Shown piece by piece: positions 1 to 7,600 of a stretch of 11,825 bases of DNA. Source of the stretch: Candidatus Saccharimonadota bacterium. Its GTDB lineage: Bacteria; Eremiobacterota; Xenobia; Xenobiales; Xenobiaceae. The position numbers and the translations under genes are program-made. Under the pieces are notes generated by a model. The model was not told the DNA's origin and ran no database searches. It saw only the letters and a program-made list of their open reading frames with translations. The DNA lies in NCBI GenBank assembly GCA_004554425.1, contig SFMI01000050.1, positions 1 to 11,825 of the forward strand. Direction: 5' to 3'. Position 1 is the first letter of the stretch. Each line of letters starts with the position of its first letter.

Positions 1-241
1 AAGAGAGCGCTATTCAGCAGCGAATGACGTTTGCCGTTCAGAATGATGTTTCGCCGTTTCACGCAAAGACACACCAAACGACAAAAGCGGAAGGTGCCGT
101 ATGTGACCAACGCATCATCGGCGGCATTTCCAGCAAAAAACTGTACATCAAAAACAAGCGCCCTACGGCGAATGGGTATCACAATCTGACAAACCCATTT
201 TACCATAGAGCGCACCGAAAAAGCAGGAGGAACATTTGAAT

Positions 242-463
242 ATGAGAAAATCTGAAACCTATCGTAATGAGATCAAGTCCTACATCGTCCGCACCGGCAT
301 GACCATGACCGAGGTGGTGGACTACATCTCCGATGAATACGGCTGGAGCCGCAGTGTCCCCAATCTCTCCGGCAAACTCAAGCGCGGTTCGCTCCGCTAC
401 GGCGAGGCGGTGGAACTTGCAGATGCGCTGGGGTATGACATCGTGTGGCAAAAAAGACGTTAA
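242..463 (+). CDS. Small helix-turn-helix protein of mobile elements
   Basis: A protein of about 73 residues, basic at both ends. It resembles small XRE/HTH-like proteins common on Clostridia integrative elements. The visible pattern is an amphipathic helix (RNEIKSYIVRTGMTMTEVV), a probable recognition segment (SVPNLSGKLKRGSLRY) and a closing helix (EAVELADALGYDIVW). The likely role is DNA binding in element regulation; the target is unknown. A strong AGGAGG at 225-230 precedes two possible starts: TTG at 236 (spacing 5), giving two more residues, or ATG at 242 (spacing 11). I chose the ATG, but the spacing favours the TTG. The next gene begins about 110 bases on, so co-transcription is possible. 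I see no cysteines, signal peptide or membrane segment. Confidence 0.7.
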   Translation: MRKSETYRNEIKSYIVRTGMTMTEVVDYISDEYGWSRSVPNLSGKLKRGSLRYGEAVELADALGYDIVWQKRR

Positions 464-576
464 AGTTTCCGGCAGAAAACAACAAAAACAGAGGATTTCT
501 CTTTGATTATTTCGGAGAAAGTGCATTGTAACCAAACATACAGATATGTACTTGCAAGACTATGAGGAAGGAAAAC

Positions 577-1656
577 ATGAGAACCATGATAACGCATTCT
601 CCTGAAGAAACACATCAGAATTGCAAATACTGGCTTCACCGTATTTCCCATGAATGGGATGTATCATACAAATTACTTGCCGGAGGGTATCTTTCCATCG
701 GCTGGTATGCGCTTGCGGGCAGCGGTATTGAAAAGGCTGCTGGCGATTGCAATATGCAGCAGTTTGAGGCAACTATGACCGAGTACGGGTATCAGCTGGC
801 ACGTTCACGTTGGAGCCTATGGAACTTCTTTAAATTTTCTCCAGACGACTTCGTTGTTGTTCCCTTGTTTAATGGCGAGTTTTCTATTTACAAGGTTAAG
901 AGAACCCCTATACCCATTACAGAGCTTGGTGGCTTCGTAGACTTCATGTCAGACGATGGAAGCCGAATTATTCGTGACAAGGATGGGCTGCTCCGGCGAT
1001 ATGAAAATAACGAAATGGTTGACTTAGGCTTTGTGGTTGAGGTTGAGGTCATAAAGGAGCATCTATCTCGATATGAATATGCCGACAGTAAGCTAACATC
1101 CAGAATGAAAATTCGCCAGACAAATGCAGATATTTCTGATCTTGCTGAGAGTGTTCAGAATGTAATTGGCGCGGATTCTCCAATCAATCTGTATGCCACA
1201 GTTATTGAAGAGCTGGCTGGCAGATTGCTGGGGGCAATTAAAGCGCAGCTTACCCCGGACAAGTTTGAGCTTCTGATTAAGTGGTACTTTGAAAAGCTCG
1301 GAGCATCCCGCACATTGCGCCCCGGCAAAAGCAGCTCCGACAAGTGGGACGGTGCAGATGTTGACATAGTTGCCGAATTTGACGCCTTGAAGGTTGTATT
1401 TTATATTCAGGCAAAACTCCACGACGATGTTACCTCCCAGTGGGCAGTTGAACAGATCTCAAAGTACAAAGATCAGCACGAGGTGTCTTTCGGCGAGTAT
1501 ACCGCTATTCCATGGGTAATATCGACAGCCAACGCTTTTTCAGCCGTTGCAATTACAATGGCACAGGAAAGCAATGTACGTCTGGTCACAGGTGGAGAAT
1601 TTGGACGAATGCTAATTGACGCAGGAATTACGAATATTAACAGGGCGTTTGAGTAG
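577..1656 (+). CDS. Mrr-family restriction endonuclease with N-terminal EVE/PUA-like domain
   Basis: A 359-residue protein, probably a type IV (modification-dependent) restriction enzyme in the cytoplasm. The C-terminal part (about 222-340) fits the Mrr version of the PD-(D/E)xK nuclease fold: FELLIKWYFEKLGA at 230-243, catalytic Asp in GADVDIVA (D263), then Q278-A-K280 in YIQAKL. Mrr enzymes typically carry Q-A-K in place of E-x-K. The N-terminal part (about 15-110) has GGYLSIGW (36-43), then WNFF and a hydrophobic strand FVVVPLFNGEFSIYKV (from 82 on). That pattern recalls EVE/PUA-like readers of modified bases; this is inference. The start at ATG 577 is chosen because AGGAAGG at 565-571 fits it with spacing 5; the upstream in-frame ATG at 562 has no ribosome-binding site. 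No partner methylase is in the window, consistent with type IV. The gene appears intact, unlike its downstream neighbours. Confidence 0.82.
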   Translation: MRTMITHSPEETHQNCKYWLHRISHEWDVSYKLLAGGYLSIGWYALAGSGIEKAAGDCNMQQFEATMTEYGYQLARSRWSLWNFFKFSPDDFVVVPLFNGEFSIYKVKRTPIPITELGGFVDFMSDDGSRIIRDKDGLLRRYENNEMVDLGFVVEVEVIKEHLSRYEYADSKLTSRMKIRQTNADISDLAESVQNVIGADSPINLYATVIEELAGRLLGAIKAQLTPDKFELLIKWYFEKLGASRTLRPGKSSSDKWDGADVDIVAEFDALKVVFYIQAKLHDDVTSQWAVEQISKYKDQHEVSFGEYTAIPWVISTANAFSAVAITMAQESNVRLVTGGEFGRMLIDAGITNINRAFE

Positions 1657-1660
1657 ACAC

Positions 1661-1823
1661 AAAACGCGGCGGCTTGAAAACCGTTCCGCCTACTATGAAA
1701 AAGGAGATCGGCGCAAGCGGGCACACTGGCTTATCATCCCGTGGTGCTGCCATTGAGAGCGTTGCACCGCAGACGAAAGATTTGAGCGAAACCGCGTTTT
1801 ACGCTTTTGCCGGACAGGTCTTT
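1661..1823 (+). pseudogene. DUF3847-like mobile-element protein fragment, frameshifted
   Basis: Two frames together read like the small accessory protein DUF3847, found beside MobA relaxases on Clostridia elements. The first frame gives LENRSAYYEKGDRRKRAHWL (about 1673-1732). After a single-base shift near 1733-1737 the second gives SRGAAIESVAPQTKDLSETA. Joined, they give a continuous KRAH-x-LI-x-RGAAIES pattern. Both ends are missing: the fragment starts a few bases after the restriction gene's stop codon and runs into a relaxase fragment near 1824. The family name is from memory and not certain. The frameshift is well supported, because both sides look coding and neither frame is open throughout. 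Confidence 0.5.
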
Positions 1824-1895
1824 GACTGTCGCATCGACCACCGCAGCTTTGAACGTCAGGGTGTGGAGCAGATACCCACCCAGCACGAGGATCCC
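1824..1895 (+). pseudogene. MobA/MobL-type relaxase fragment
   Basis: About 23 codons read DCRIDHRSFERQGVEQIP followed by TQHE. RIDHRS(F/Y)..QG(V/I)...PT.H is a hallmark stretch of MobA/MobL relaxases, which nick the transfer origin and pilot DNA during mobilization. Upstream the frame joins the DUF3847-like piece without a stop. Downstream it runs into recombinase coding sequence in another frame near 1884-1898. The N-terminal catalytic Tyr, the rest of the His triad and any helicase or primase part are absent, so no function remains. This looks like the scar of an internal deletion, though a misassembly could give the same picture. Confidence 0.6.
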
Positions 1896-2326
1896 GCTAC
1901 ATTCCTATGACGGACGAGGTTTACCAAAGCCTGCAAAATATCCTCTCCCGCCGCAAGTGCGTGAAAACAGAGACGATCATCGACGGGTACAGCGGTTTTC
2001 TTATGCTGGATAAGAACGACAGTCCGAAGGTTGCCCTGCACATCGAGAATGAAATGCGCTGGGCAATGAAGAAGTATCAAAAACTGCACCCGGACAAGCC
2101 TCTGCCGCACATCACGCCCCATGTATTCCGGCATACCTTCTGCACGAACATGGCGAACGCTGGCATTGACATCAAGACCTTGCAGTATGTCATGGGACAT
2201 TCCGATGTGGGCGTCACGCTGAATGTTTACACGCACGCGAGCTATGACCGCGCCGCCGAGCAGATGGCAAAGATCATTGATTTCAAAGGGCTTGCCGCGC
2301 CGGAGCCACAGAGAAAATCAGGTTGA
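1889..2326 (+). pseudogene. int: Tyrosine recombinase (phage-type integrase) C-terminal fragment
   Basis: The frame carries the C-terminal catalytic half of a Tn916-like/ICE tyrosine integrase, about 145 codons against the usual 380-410. It opens with GSRYIPMTDEVYQSL, where these integrases normally run on from the first catalytic Arg region. Counting from the ATG at 1907, the remaining catalytic residues are H72-x-x-R75 (HVFRH), H98 (MGHSDV) and the nucleophile Y108 (NVYTH). The arm-binding domain, core-binding domain and first catalytic Arg are missing, and an in-frame stop lies upstream at 1850-1852. The ATG at 1907 has no convincing ribosome-binding site. It joins the relaxase fragment directly. 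It is probably inactive. Its position at the border with host-like genes marks it as the terminal integrase of the element. Confidence 0.85.
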
Positions 2327-2374
2327 AGAAGTCACAGCCACTACACCAACTACTACACCTTTTGCCCGAAAATC

Positions 2375-2409
2375 TGCGTAGAGTTACGGAAATATGCGTA
2401 GGTTTCCGG
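2375..2409 (+). repeat. Pair of 15-bp direct repeats, possible integrase arm sites
   Basis: TGCGTAGAGTTACGG (2375-2389) and TGCGTAGGTTTCCGG (2395-2409) match at 12 of 15 positions and start 20 bases apart, about two helical turns. They sit 49 bases after the integrase stop and before the inverted repeat at 2439-2460. Same-face spaced direct repeats are typical of arm-type binding sites of tyrosine integrases. The function is inferred from position only. Confidence 0.4.
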
Positions 2410-2438
2410 CACAACAGCAAAAATGAGAGAAGCGCCAA

Positions 2439-2460
2439 AAACCATGAAATATCAGGGTTT
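2439..2460. other. Inverted repeat, candidate attachment (att) core
   Basis: AAACCATGA (2439-2447) and TCAGGGTTT (2452-2460) are inverted copies with one mismatch around a 4-base AATA centre. The similarity extends loosely outward as CC...GG. An imperfect inverted repeat with a short centre, beside the integrase end and just before the first host-like gene, is what the core site of a tyrosine recombinase looks like. The matching site at the other end of the element is not in the window, so this stays a candidate. Confidence 0.4.
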
Positions 2461-2487
2461 GGAGGCTTTTGAAGGGATATAAAAGCA

Positions 2488-2937
2488 ATGACAAAAATTT
2501 TATTCGTTTGCCACGGTAATATCTGTCGTTCGCCTATGGCTGAATTTGTTATGAAAGATTTAGTCTCCCAACGCAATTTGGATGGCGTTTTTCACATTGA
2601 ATCGGCAGCCGTAAGCGATGAAGAATATAATAATCCTGTCTATCCGCCGGTGCGCAAGTTGTTGGCTGCTAAAGGCATAAGTTGTACTGGAAAACGAGCT
2701 CGCACTATGAATAGTGAAGACTATGCCAAATTTGATTATATTGTCGGTATGGATCGCTCCAATATGCGCTATATGCGTCAAATTTGCGGCGGCGATCCAG
2801 AAGGCAAACTTAGTTTGCTAATGGACTACACCAAGCGTTCCGGCGATGTGGCCGATCCTTGGTATACACGAAATTTTGAAGCCACTTGGAAAGATGTTAA
2901 TGAAGGTTGCCAAGCCTTGCTGGAACAGCTTATATAG
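2488..2937 (+). CDS. Low-molecular-weight protein-tyrosine phosphatase
   Basis: A 149-residue cytoplasmic enzyme of the LMW-PTP family, which removes phosphate from phosphotyrosine. The N-terminal loop C8-H-G-N-I-C-R14-S-P gives the C-x5-R nucleophile/phosphate-binding signature. The general acid lies in VADPWY (D123, followed by P-W). The length matches the family (140-160). An arsenate reductase of the same fold would lack the DP(W/Y) acid loop. In bacteria these enzymes often reverse a BY-kinase that controls capsule export, but no kinase or polysaccharide gene is in the window, so the substrate is open. The ATG at 2488 has a modest AAGGGA at 2472-2477. The gene uses host-like AT-rich codons and begins 27 bases after the candidate att core, so it may be the host gene next to which the element integrated, or one whose promoter the insertion changed. 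Confidence 0.93.
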   Translation: MTKILFVCHGNICRSPMAEFVMKDLVSQRNLDGVFHIESAAVSDEEYNNPVYPPVRKLLAAKGISCTGKRARTMNSEDYAKFDYIVGMDRSNMRYMRQICGGDPEGKLSLLMDYTKRSGDVADPWYTRNFEATWKDVNEGCQALLEQLI

Positions 2938-2964
2938 ACATTGACATATGCTGTCTACTTTTTT
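2935..2964 (+). terminator. Weak intrinsic terminator after the phosphatase
   Basis: TAGACA (2935-2940, including the stop codon) pairs with TGTCTA (2952-2957), followed by six T at 2959-2964. The stem has only 6 bp and an 11-base loop containing the palindrome CATATG, so termination may be partial. Confidence 0.45.
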
Positions 2965-2990
2965 GTTGATGCTATCAGAGAAAAATAAGC

Positions 2991-3019
2991 GAAAAATATA
3001 TCTTTTGCATATATTTTTC
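2991..3019. promoter_or_regulatory. AT-rich 11-bp inverted repeat, candidate operator
   Basis: GAAAAATATAT (2991-3001) and ATATATTTTTC (3009-3019) are perfect inverted copies around a 7-base loop. The right arm ends 15 bases before the -10 box at 3035, so the palindrome overlaps where a -35 element should be. That suits a repressor or activator site for the dehydrogenase gene. It does not match a Rex site (TTGTTAA-n4-TTAACAA). With only A/T in the stem it is unlikely to act as a terminator. Confidence 0.4.
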
Positions 3020-3034
3020 TAACAATTTGCTTTA

Positions 3035-3040
3035 TATAAT
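3035..3040 (+). promoter_or_regulatory. Candidate sigma-70 -10 box for the alcohol dehydrogenase
   Basis: A perfect TATAAT, 76 bases before the ATG. No good -35 hexamer lies 16-18 bases upstream; the space is filled by the inverted repeat, suggesting an activator-dependent or repressed promoter. The resulting leader is about 70 nt and contains a small TAAAG/CTTTA hairpin. Confidence 0.45.
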
Positions 3041-3116
3041 GCGGGAGGTAAAAAATACTTAAAGCAAAACTTTAGGTTGGGGGACGGATTATAAATCAAG
3101 GTAGGAGAGTGCTTAA

Positions 3117-4325
3117 ATGTTCGAGAAAAACGTTAATATTTACGACGTTAAAGAGATTAGAACTAGGACTACCGTTTACTTCGGTGTAGGCGCCATTGAC
3201 AAGATGGTCGACATTGCTAAAGTTTTGAAGTCCAAAGGCGTAGACAAAGTGATCGTTATGTCCGGTCGTCGTGCTTATAAGCTTACCGGCGCTTGGGATC
3301 ATGTAGAAAAAGCCTTAAAAGATGCGGGCATTGGCTATATCAACTACGATAAAGTAACGCCTAACCCCACTACTCACCATGTAAATGAAGCTGCTCAGAT
3401 GGCTCGTGAGTTTGGTGCCAAGGCCGTTGTTGCTATTGGCGGCGGTTCTCCTACCGACGCCGGCAAGTCTGTAGCTATTCTTTTAGAGTATCCCGACAAG
3501 ACCGCCAATGACATTTACGAGTTCACCTTCACACCCGAGAAGGCTGCTCCTATTGTTTCTATCAACTTAACTCACGGTACCGGTACCGAAACTAACCGCT
3601 TTGCCGTAGTTAGTGTTCCTGAAAAGAACTTTAAGCCAGCTATCGCTTACGATTGCATCTATCCTATGTTTGCTATCGACGATCCGCAGCTTATGGTTAA
3701 GTTGTCTCCCGATCAGACCAGATACGTCTCTATCGACGCTGTCAACCACGTAATTGAAGCTGCCACTTCCAAGGTACTTTCCCCTTATACTATTACTTTG
3801 GCTCGTGATGTCATCCGCTTAGTACATAAGTACTTGCCCATGGCTTTGCAAAATCCCGAAGATTTGGAAGCCCGCTACTACTTAGCCTATGCCGCTATGA
3901 TTGCCGGCGTATGTTTCGATAATGGTATGCTCCACTATACTCACGCCTTAGAGCATCCGCTTAGCGGCGTAAAGCCTGAGCTGGCTCACGGTCTCGGTCT
4001 TTCCATGCTCTTGCCTTCCGTTATTAACGTGATTTACAAAGATAGAGCTCACATCTTGGCCGATATTTTGGCTCCTATCAACCCCGATTTAGCTGGCGAA
4101 GCTTCTGAAGCTTACTTGGCTGCTAAGTCCGTGCAGGATTGGTTAGTTTCCGTGGGCGTGCCTCAGAAACTTACTGACGAAGGTTTCACCGAAGCTGATG
4201 TAGATAAGCTCACCGATTTGGTCTATAACACTCCTTCTTTGAGTGGACTTTTAGATATCGCTCCTTCGGGCAACGGTCGTGAGATTGTAGAGACTATCTA
4301 CAGAACTTCTCTTCAGCCTCTGTAA
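3117..4325 (+). CDS. Iron-containing (group III) alcohol dehydrogenase
   Basis: A 402-residue cytoplasmic NAD(P)-dependent oxidoreductase of the Fe-ADH family, probably interconverting an aldehyde and an alcohol in fermentation. The N-terminal Rossmann-like domain carries GGGSPTDAGK (108-117), the nucleotide-binding signature. The metal site follows the FucO pattern: D207 and H211 in DAVNH, H276 in THALEH, and H291 in ELAHG, with H280 at the adjacent conserved position. All four ligands are present and the length is normal, so the enzyme should be active. The metal could be Fe(II) or Zn. AGGAG at 3103-3107 supports the ATG at 3117. It is a single-gene unit with its own promoter region and a strong terminator. 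The substrate (butanol, 1,3-propanediol, lactaldehyde, ethanol) cannot be told from the sequence. Confidence 0.95.
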   Translation: MFEKNVNIYDVKEIRTRTTVYFGVGAIDKMVDIAKVLKSKGVDKVIVMSGRRAYKLTGAWDHVEKALKDAGIGYINYDKVTPNPTTHHVNEAAQMAREFGAKAVVAIGGGSPTDAGKSVAILLEYPDKTANDIYEFTFTPEKAAPIVSINLTHGTGTETNRFAVVSVPEKNFKPAIAYDCIYPMFAIDDPQLMVKLSPDQTRYVSIDAVNHVIEAATSKVLSPYTITLARDVIRLVHKYLPMALQNPEDLEARYYLAYAAMIAGVCFDNGMLHYTHALEHPLSGVKPELAHGLGLSMLLPSVINVIYKDRAHILADILAPINPDLAGEASEAYLAAKSVQDWLVSVGVPQKLTDEGFTEADVDKLTDLVYNTPSLSGLLDIAPSGNGREIVETIYRTSLQPL

Positions 4326-4368
4326 GCTGTAAGAAAAAAACTGTGAAGCTGCTTTAGCTTCCTAGAAG

Positions 4369-4414
4369 GCGTCGCACTCGCTGGGCCTAAGCTCGGAGTG
4401 CGGCGCTTTTTTTT
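4369..4414 (+). terminator. Strong intrinsic terminator after the alcohol dehydrogenase
   Basis: GCGTCGCACTC (4369-4379) pairs with GAGTGCGGCGC (4396-4406) with one G-T wobble, followed by eight T (4407-4414). The loop can fold further through GCT/AGC. Confidence 0.9.
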
Positions 4415-4656
4415 GTCTCTCGATTGTAGCTTGCTTGCACCGCAAGCCTAAAATTGCTACTATGTTTGGCAAGGTTTTGCAGCTTCTTGCTCAAAATAGG
4501 GTAGGTATTAAGTTAAGCTCTTGCTCCGTTTTTGATAGCGGTCGGGAGCGGCTTTTTCGATCGTTCGCTCGGAGAGTGGCCCTTTTAGCTAAAAGGAGTA
4601 CCCAAATTCGGGTGGGCTGTTTTTTTTAGATTAAATATAAGACCAGAGGTTAAAAT
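4415..4656 (+). promoter_or_regulatory. Structured 5' leader of ileS with terminator-like hairpin (candidate attenuator)
   Basis: No gene fits this 242-base gap. A weak promoter may be TTGCAC (4435-4440), 17 bases, TACTAT (4458-4463). After it, GCTCCG (4523-4528) can pair with CGGGAGC (4543-4549), while overlapping GAGCG (4546-4550) can instead pair with CGCTC (4566-4570); the two helices exclude each other. TGGCCC (4577-4582) pairs with GGGCTG (4614-4619) with two wobbles, enclosing the 16-bp palindrome CCTTTTAGCTAAAAGG (its inner part) and an ACCC/GGGT hairpin. Eight T follow at 4620-4627, then AGAGG (4645-4649) and the ATG. A terminator-like fold between promoter and start codon suggests attenuation. 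I could not find the T-box core (GGUGGNACCGCG) usual for Ile synthetase leaders, so the sensing mechanism is unknown. Confidence 0.45.
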
Positions 4657-7600
4657 ATGAACACCAGATTTCCCAATGTGGATCCTCGCGCCTCTTTGCC
4701 ATCTTTAGAAGAAGAGACTCTCAAGTTTTGGAAAGAAGAAAATATATTTGCCCAGTCTTTAGAGATACGCGAAGGCGCCCCCGAATTTGTCGTCTATGAC
4801 GGCCCGCCTACCGCTAATGGTAATCCTGGCGTTCATCACGTTCAAGCTCGCGCCTATAAAGATTTATTCCCTCGCTATAAAACTATGCGCGGTTTCAAAG
4901 TACGCCGTAAAGCCGGCTGGGACTGCCACGGTTTGCCTGTAGAAATTGAAGTCGAAAAACGCTTAGGCTTTTCCGGCAAGCCAGCTATTGAAAAATACGG
5001 CATTGAGCCTTTTTGTAAAGAATGCCGCAGCTCCGTAATGACTTACGAAGGTGCTTGGCGTAAATTAACCGAGCGCATCGCTTATTGGACAGACTTAGAT
5101 AATTGCTATATGACCATGAGCAACAACTACGTCGAAAGCGTATGGTGGTCATTAAAAGAGCTGTGGAAAAAAGGCCTGCTCTATTTAGGCTATAAGGTAG
5201 TGCCTTACTGCGCTCGCTGTGGAACGCCACTTTCCAGTGCTGAAGCCGGTTCCGCTTATAAAGATGTAGAGGATCCTTCCCTTTACGTGCGTTTCCCCTT
5301 AAGTGAGCCGGAAAAGCTCGGCTTGCCTGCCGAAAGTGCCCTTTTAGTTTGGACAACTACTCCTTGGACTTTGCCAGGCAACGTAGCTGCTTGCGTTCAT
5401 CCCGACTTAGAATATGTTGCTGCTAAGCTTGAAGATGGTCGCGTGCTTATTTTGGCTCGCACTTTGTTGCGCCAGGCTTTAAATTTAGATGCTGAAGCTC
5501 CCGAGCCCGAAATTTTAGCTTCTTTCAAAGGCTCCGACTTAGTTGGCACTAAATACAGCGCTCCTTACAAATGGTACGATTTCGGCGAAAAAGTCGGCCA
5601 TCGCGTAGTTAGCGGCTCTTTCGTTACTTCCGAAGACGGCTCCGGTATTGTCCACATTGCTCCAGCTTTTGGTGCTGACGACTTAGATGTTGGCCGTAAA
5701 AATGATTTGCCTATCGTCCATCCTGTCAAAACTGATGGCCATTTCCGCGACGACGCTCACTTTGTAGCTGGCCTGTGGTTCAAAGACGCCGATCCCAAAA
5801 TTCTTGAAGATTTGAAAGAGCGCAAATTGCTCTTCCGCATCAAGAAGTATGCCCACTCTTATCCTCATTGTTGGCGTTGCGGTACTCCTTTGCTTTATTA
5901 CGCTACAGATTCTTGGTATATCAACAATACCAGCTTACAAAAGCGCTTAATTGAGAAAAACCAAGAGATCGACTGGCATCCTGCCCATATTAAGAATGGT
6001 CGCTATGGCGATTGGCTCAACAATTTGGTAGACTGGGCTATTTCTCGTACCAGATATTGGGGCACTCCTTTGCCTATTTGGACTTGCGAAGAATGTGGCG
6101 AGCGTGAGACTATTGGATCTTACGCCGAATTGGCTGAGCGTGCCGAGCAAGATATCGATATCCATGCTGCCGATTTCGATCCTCACCGTCCTTACGTTGA
6201 CAGAATTACCTTTAAGTGCCAAAAGTGCGGCCATACTATGCGTCGTGTACCTGATGTAATCGATTGCTGGTATGATTCTGGCTCTATGCCTTTTGCTCAG
6301 TTGCACTATCCCTTCGAAAACAAAGAGCTTTTTGAAAAGTCTTATCCTGCCGATCTTATCTGTGAAGGCTTAGACCAGACTCGCGGTTGGTTCAATTCTT
6401 TGCACCAGTTGGGCGTTATGCTCTTTGACAAAATTGCTTATAAGAGCGTAATTTGTCACGGCTTAGTTTTAGATGGCCAAGGCGAGAAGATGTCTAAGAG
6501 CCGCGGCAATGTTGTCAATCCTTGGGACGTTTTGCAATCTCAGGGCGCTGACGCTATCCGTTGGTACCTTTACACTTCCGCGCCGCCCGAATTGAGCCGC
6601 CGTTTCTCTGCTGAGTTAGTGGCCGAAGCGTCTAAACATTTGAGCACTTGGTGGAATACTTGGCAATTCTTCCTCTTAAATGCCAACGTGGCTGAAGTCG
6701 ATTTAAGTGTGCCTGCCGCTCCCGAGAGCTATACCGATTTGGACAAGTGGATCTTGGCTCGTTTGCAGCAAACTATTAAAGCTGTCAGCGATTATTTAGA
6801 CGTTTACGATTTAACTAAAGCTGCCAAAAATTTGGAAAACTTTGTTGATGTACTTTCCAATTGGTATGTACGTTTAAACCGTCGCCGCTTCTGGGAGAAC
6901 GATTCGGCTGCTTATCATACGCTTTATGAGTGCTTAGTCACTTTGGCTAAGTTGCAAGCTCCTTTCACGCCTTTCTTAGCTGAAGAAGTGTGGCGTAACT
7001 TGGTTCCCAGTGTGGATCCTAAAGCTCCCAAGAGTGTTCACTTAGCTTCTTGGCCCAAGTTTGACGAAAGCAAATTTGATGCTCAGCTGTTGCAAGACGG
7101 CAACACCGCTATGCAAATTATCTCTATCGGCCGTTCTGCTCGTGTAGCCTCCAAGCAAAAAGTGCGCCAGCCTTTGTCTGAAGTGCTTATTGGTGTTACT
7201 ACGGAAGCTGACCGCCGCAGTGTAGAGCGTTTCCGTGATTATGTACTTGATGAGCTTAATGTTAAGGCTATTAAGTTTATCAGCGCTGAGCAAAACTTCT
7301 TAGACTATATCGTCAAGCCCAATTTGCCCACCGTCGGCCCCCGTTATGGCAAACTTTTAGGCGCTATTCGCAAAGAACTTTCTGGCGAAAAGGCTAAAGA
7401 AATTGCTTTACAATCTTTGGATGGTAAAGAAGTCAAGCTTGATATTAACGGTACCGAAGTTGTTTTGACTCCTGCCGATTTGTTAGTGGAAGTAAAATCT
7501 CCTGAAGGTTACGCCACTTCTGTGGAAGGCTCTTTCATTGCTGCAGTTTCTACGGTTATTACTGAAGAATTGTGCTTAGAAGGTTTGGCCCGCGATCTGG

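Larger units (their letters stand above)
1..2460. mobile_element. Degraded integrative/mobilizable element, right end
   Basis: This stretch collects mobile-element parts: a small helix-turn-helix protein, an Mrr-type nuclease, and fragments of a DUF3847-like protein, a MobA/MobL-type relaxase and a tyrosine recombinase. By eye it is more GC-rich and uses different codons from the genes after 2488. The recombinase is the last piece before the host-like genes, as expected when the integrase sits at an element end. The left end lies outside the window. Bases 1-235 hold no gene I can support. The element looks immobile, because relaxase and integrase are both truncated. The family assignment rests on short motifs recalled from memory; the overall reading as element debris is firmer than any single fragment. 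Confidence 0.65.

Noticed and set aside
24..239. Open frame of 71 codons before the helix-turn-helix gene
   Set aside because: No ribosome-binding site, low-complexity composition and no recognisable family. It runs up to the next gene's start region and is probably chance or debris.
562..576. ATG at 562 as start of the restriction gene
   Set aside because: It has no ribosome-binding site; the AGGAAGG downstream of it serves the ATG at 577.
1674..1910. Single 78-codon protein across the element scar
   Set aside because: Its two halves match different families and the first half continues in another frame upstream, so it is a chance fusion of fragments.
4570..4627. T-box riboswitch core before ileS
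   Set aside because: GGGTGGG and GAGTGG-like words occur, but the GGUGGNACCGCG core and the UGGU expected for tRNA-Ile are missing.
4435..4629. Open frame of 64 codons in the ileS leader
   Set aside because: It lacks a ribosome-binding site, runs through hairpins and the T tract, and has non-coding composition; the leader reading explains it better.
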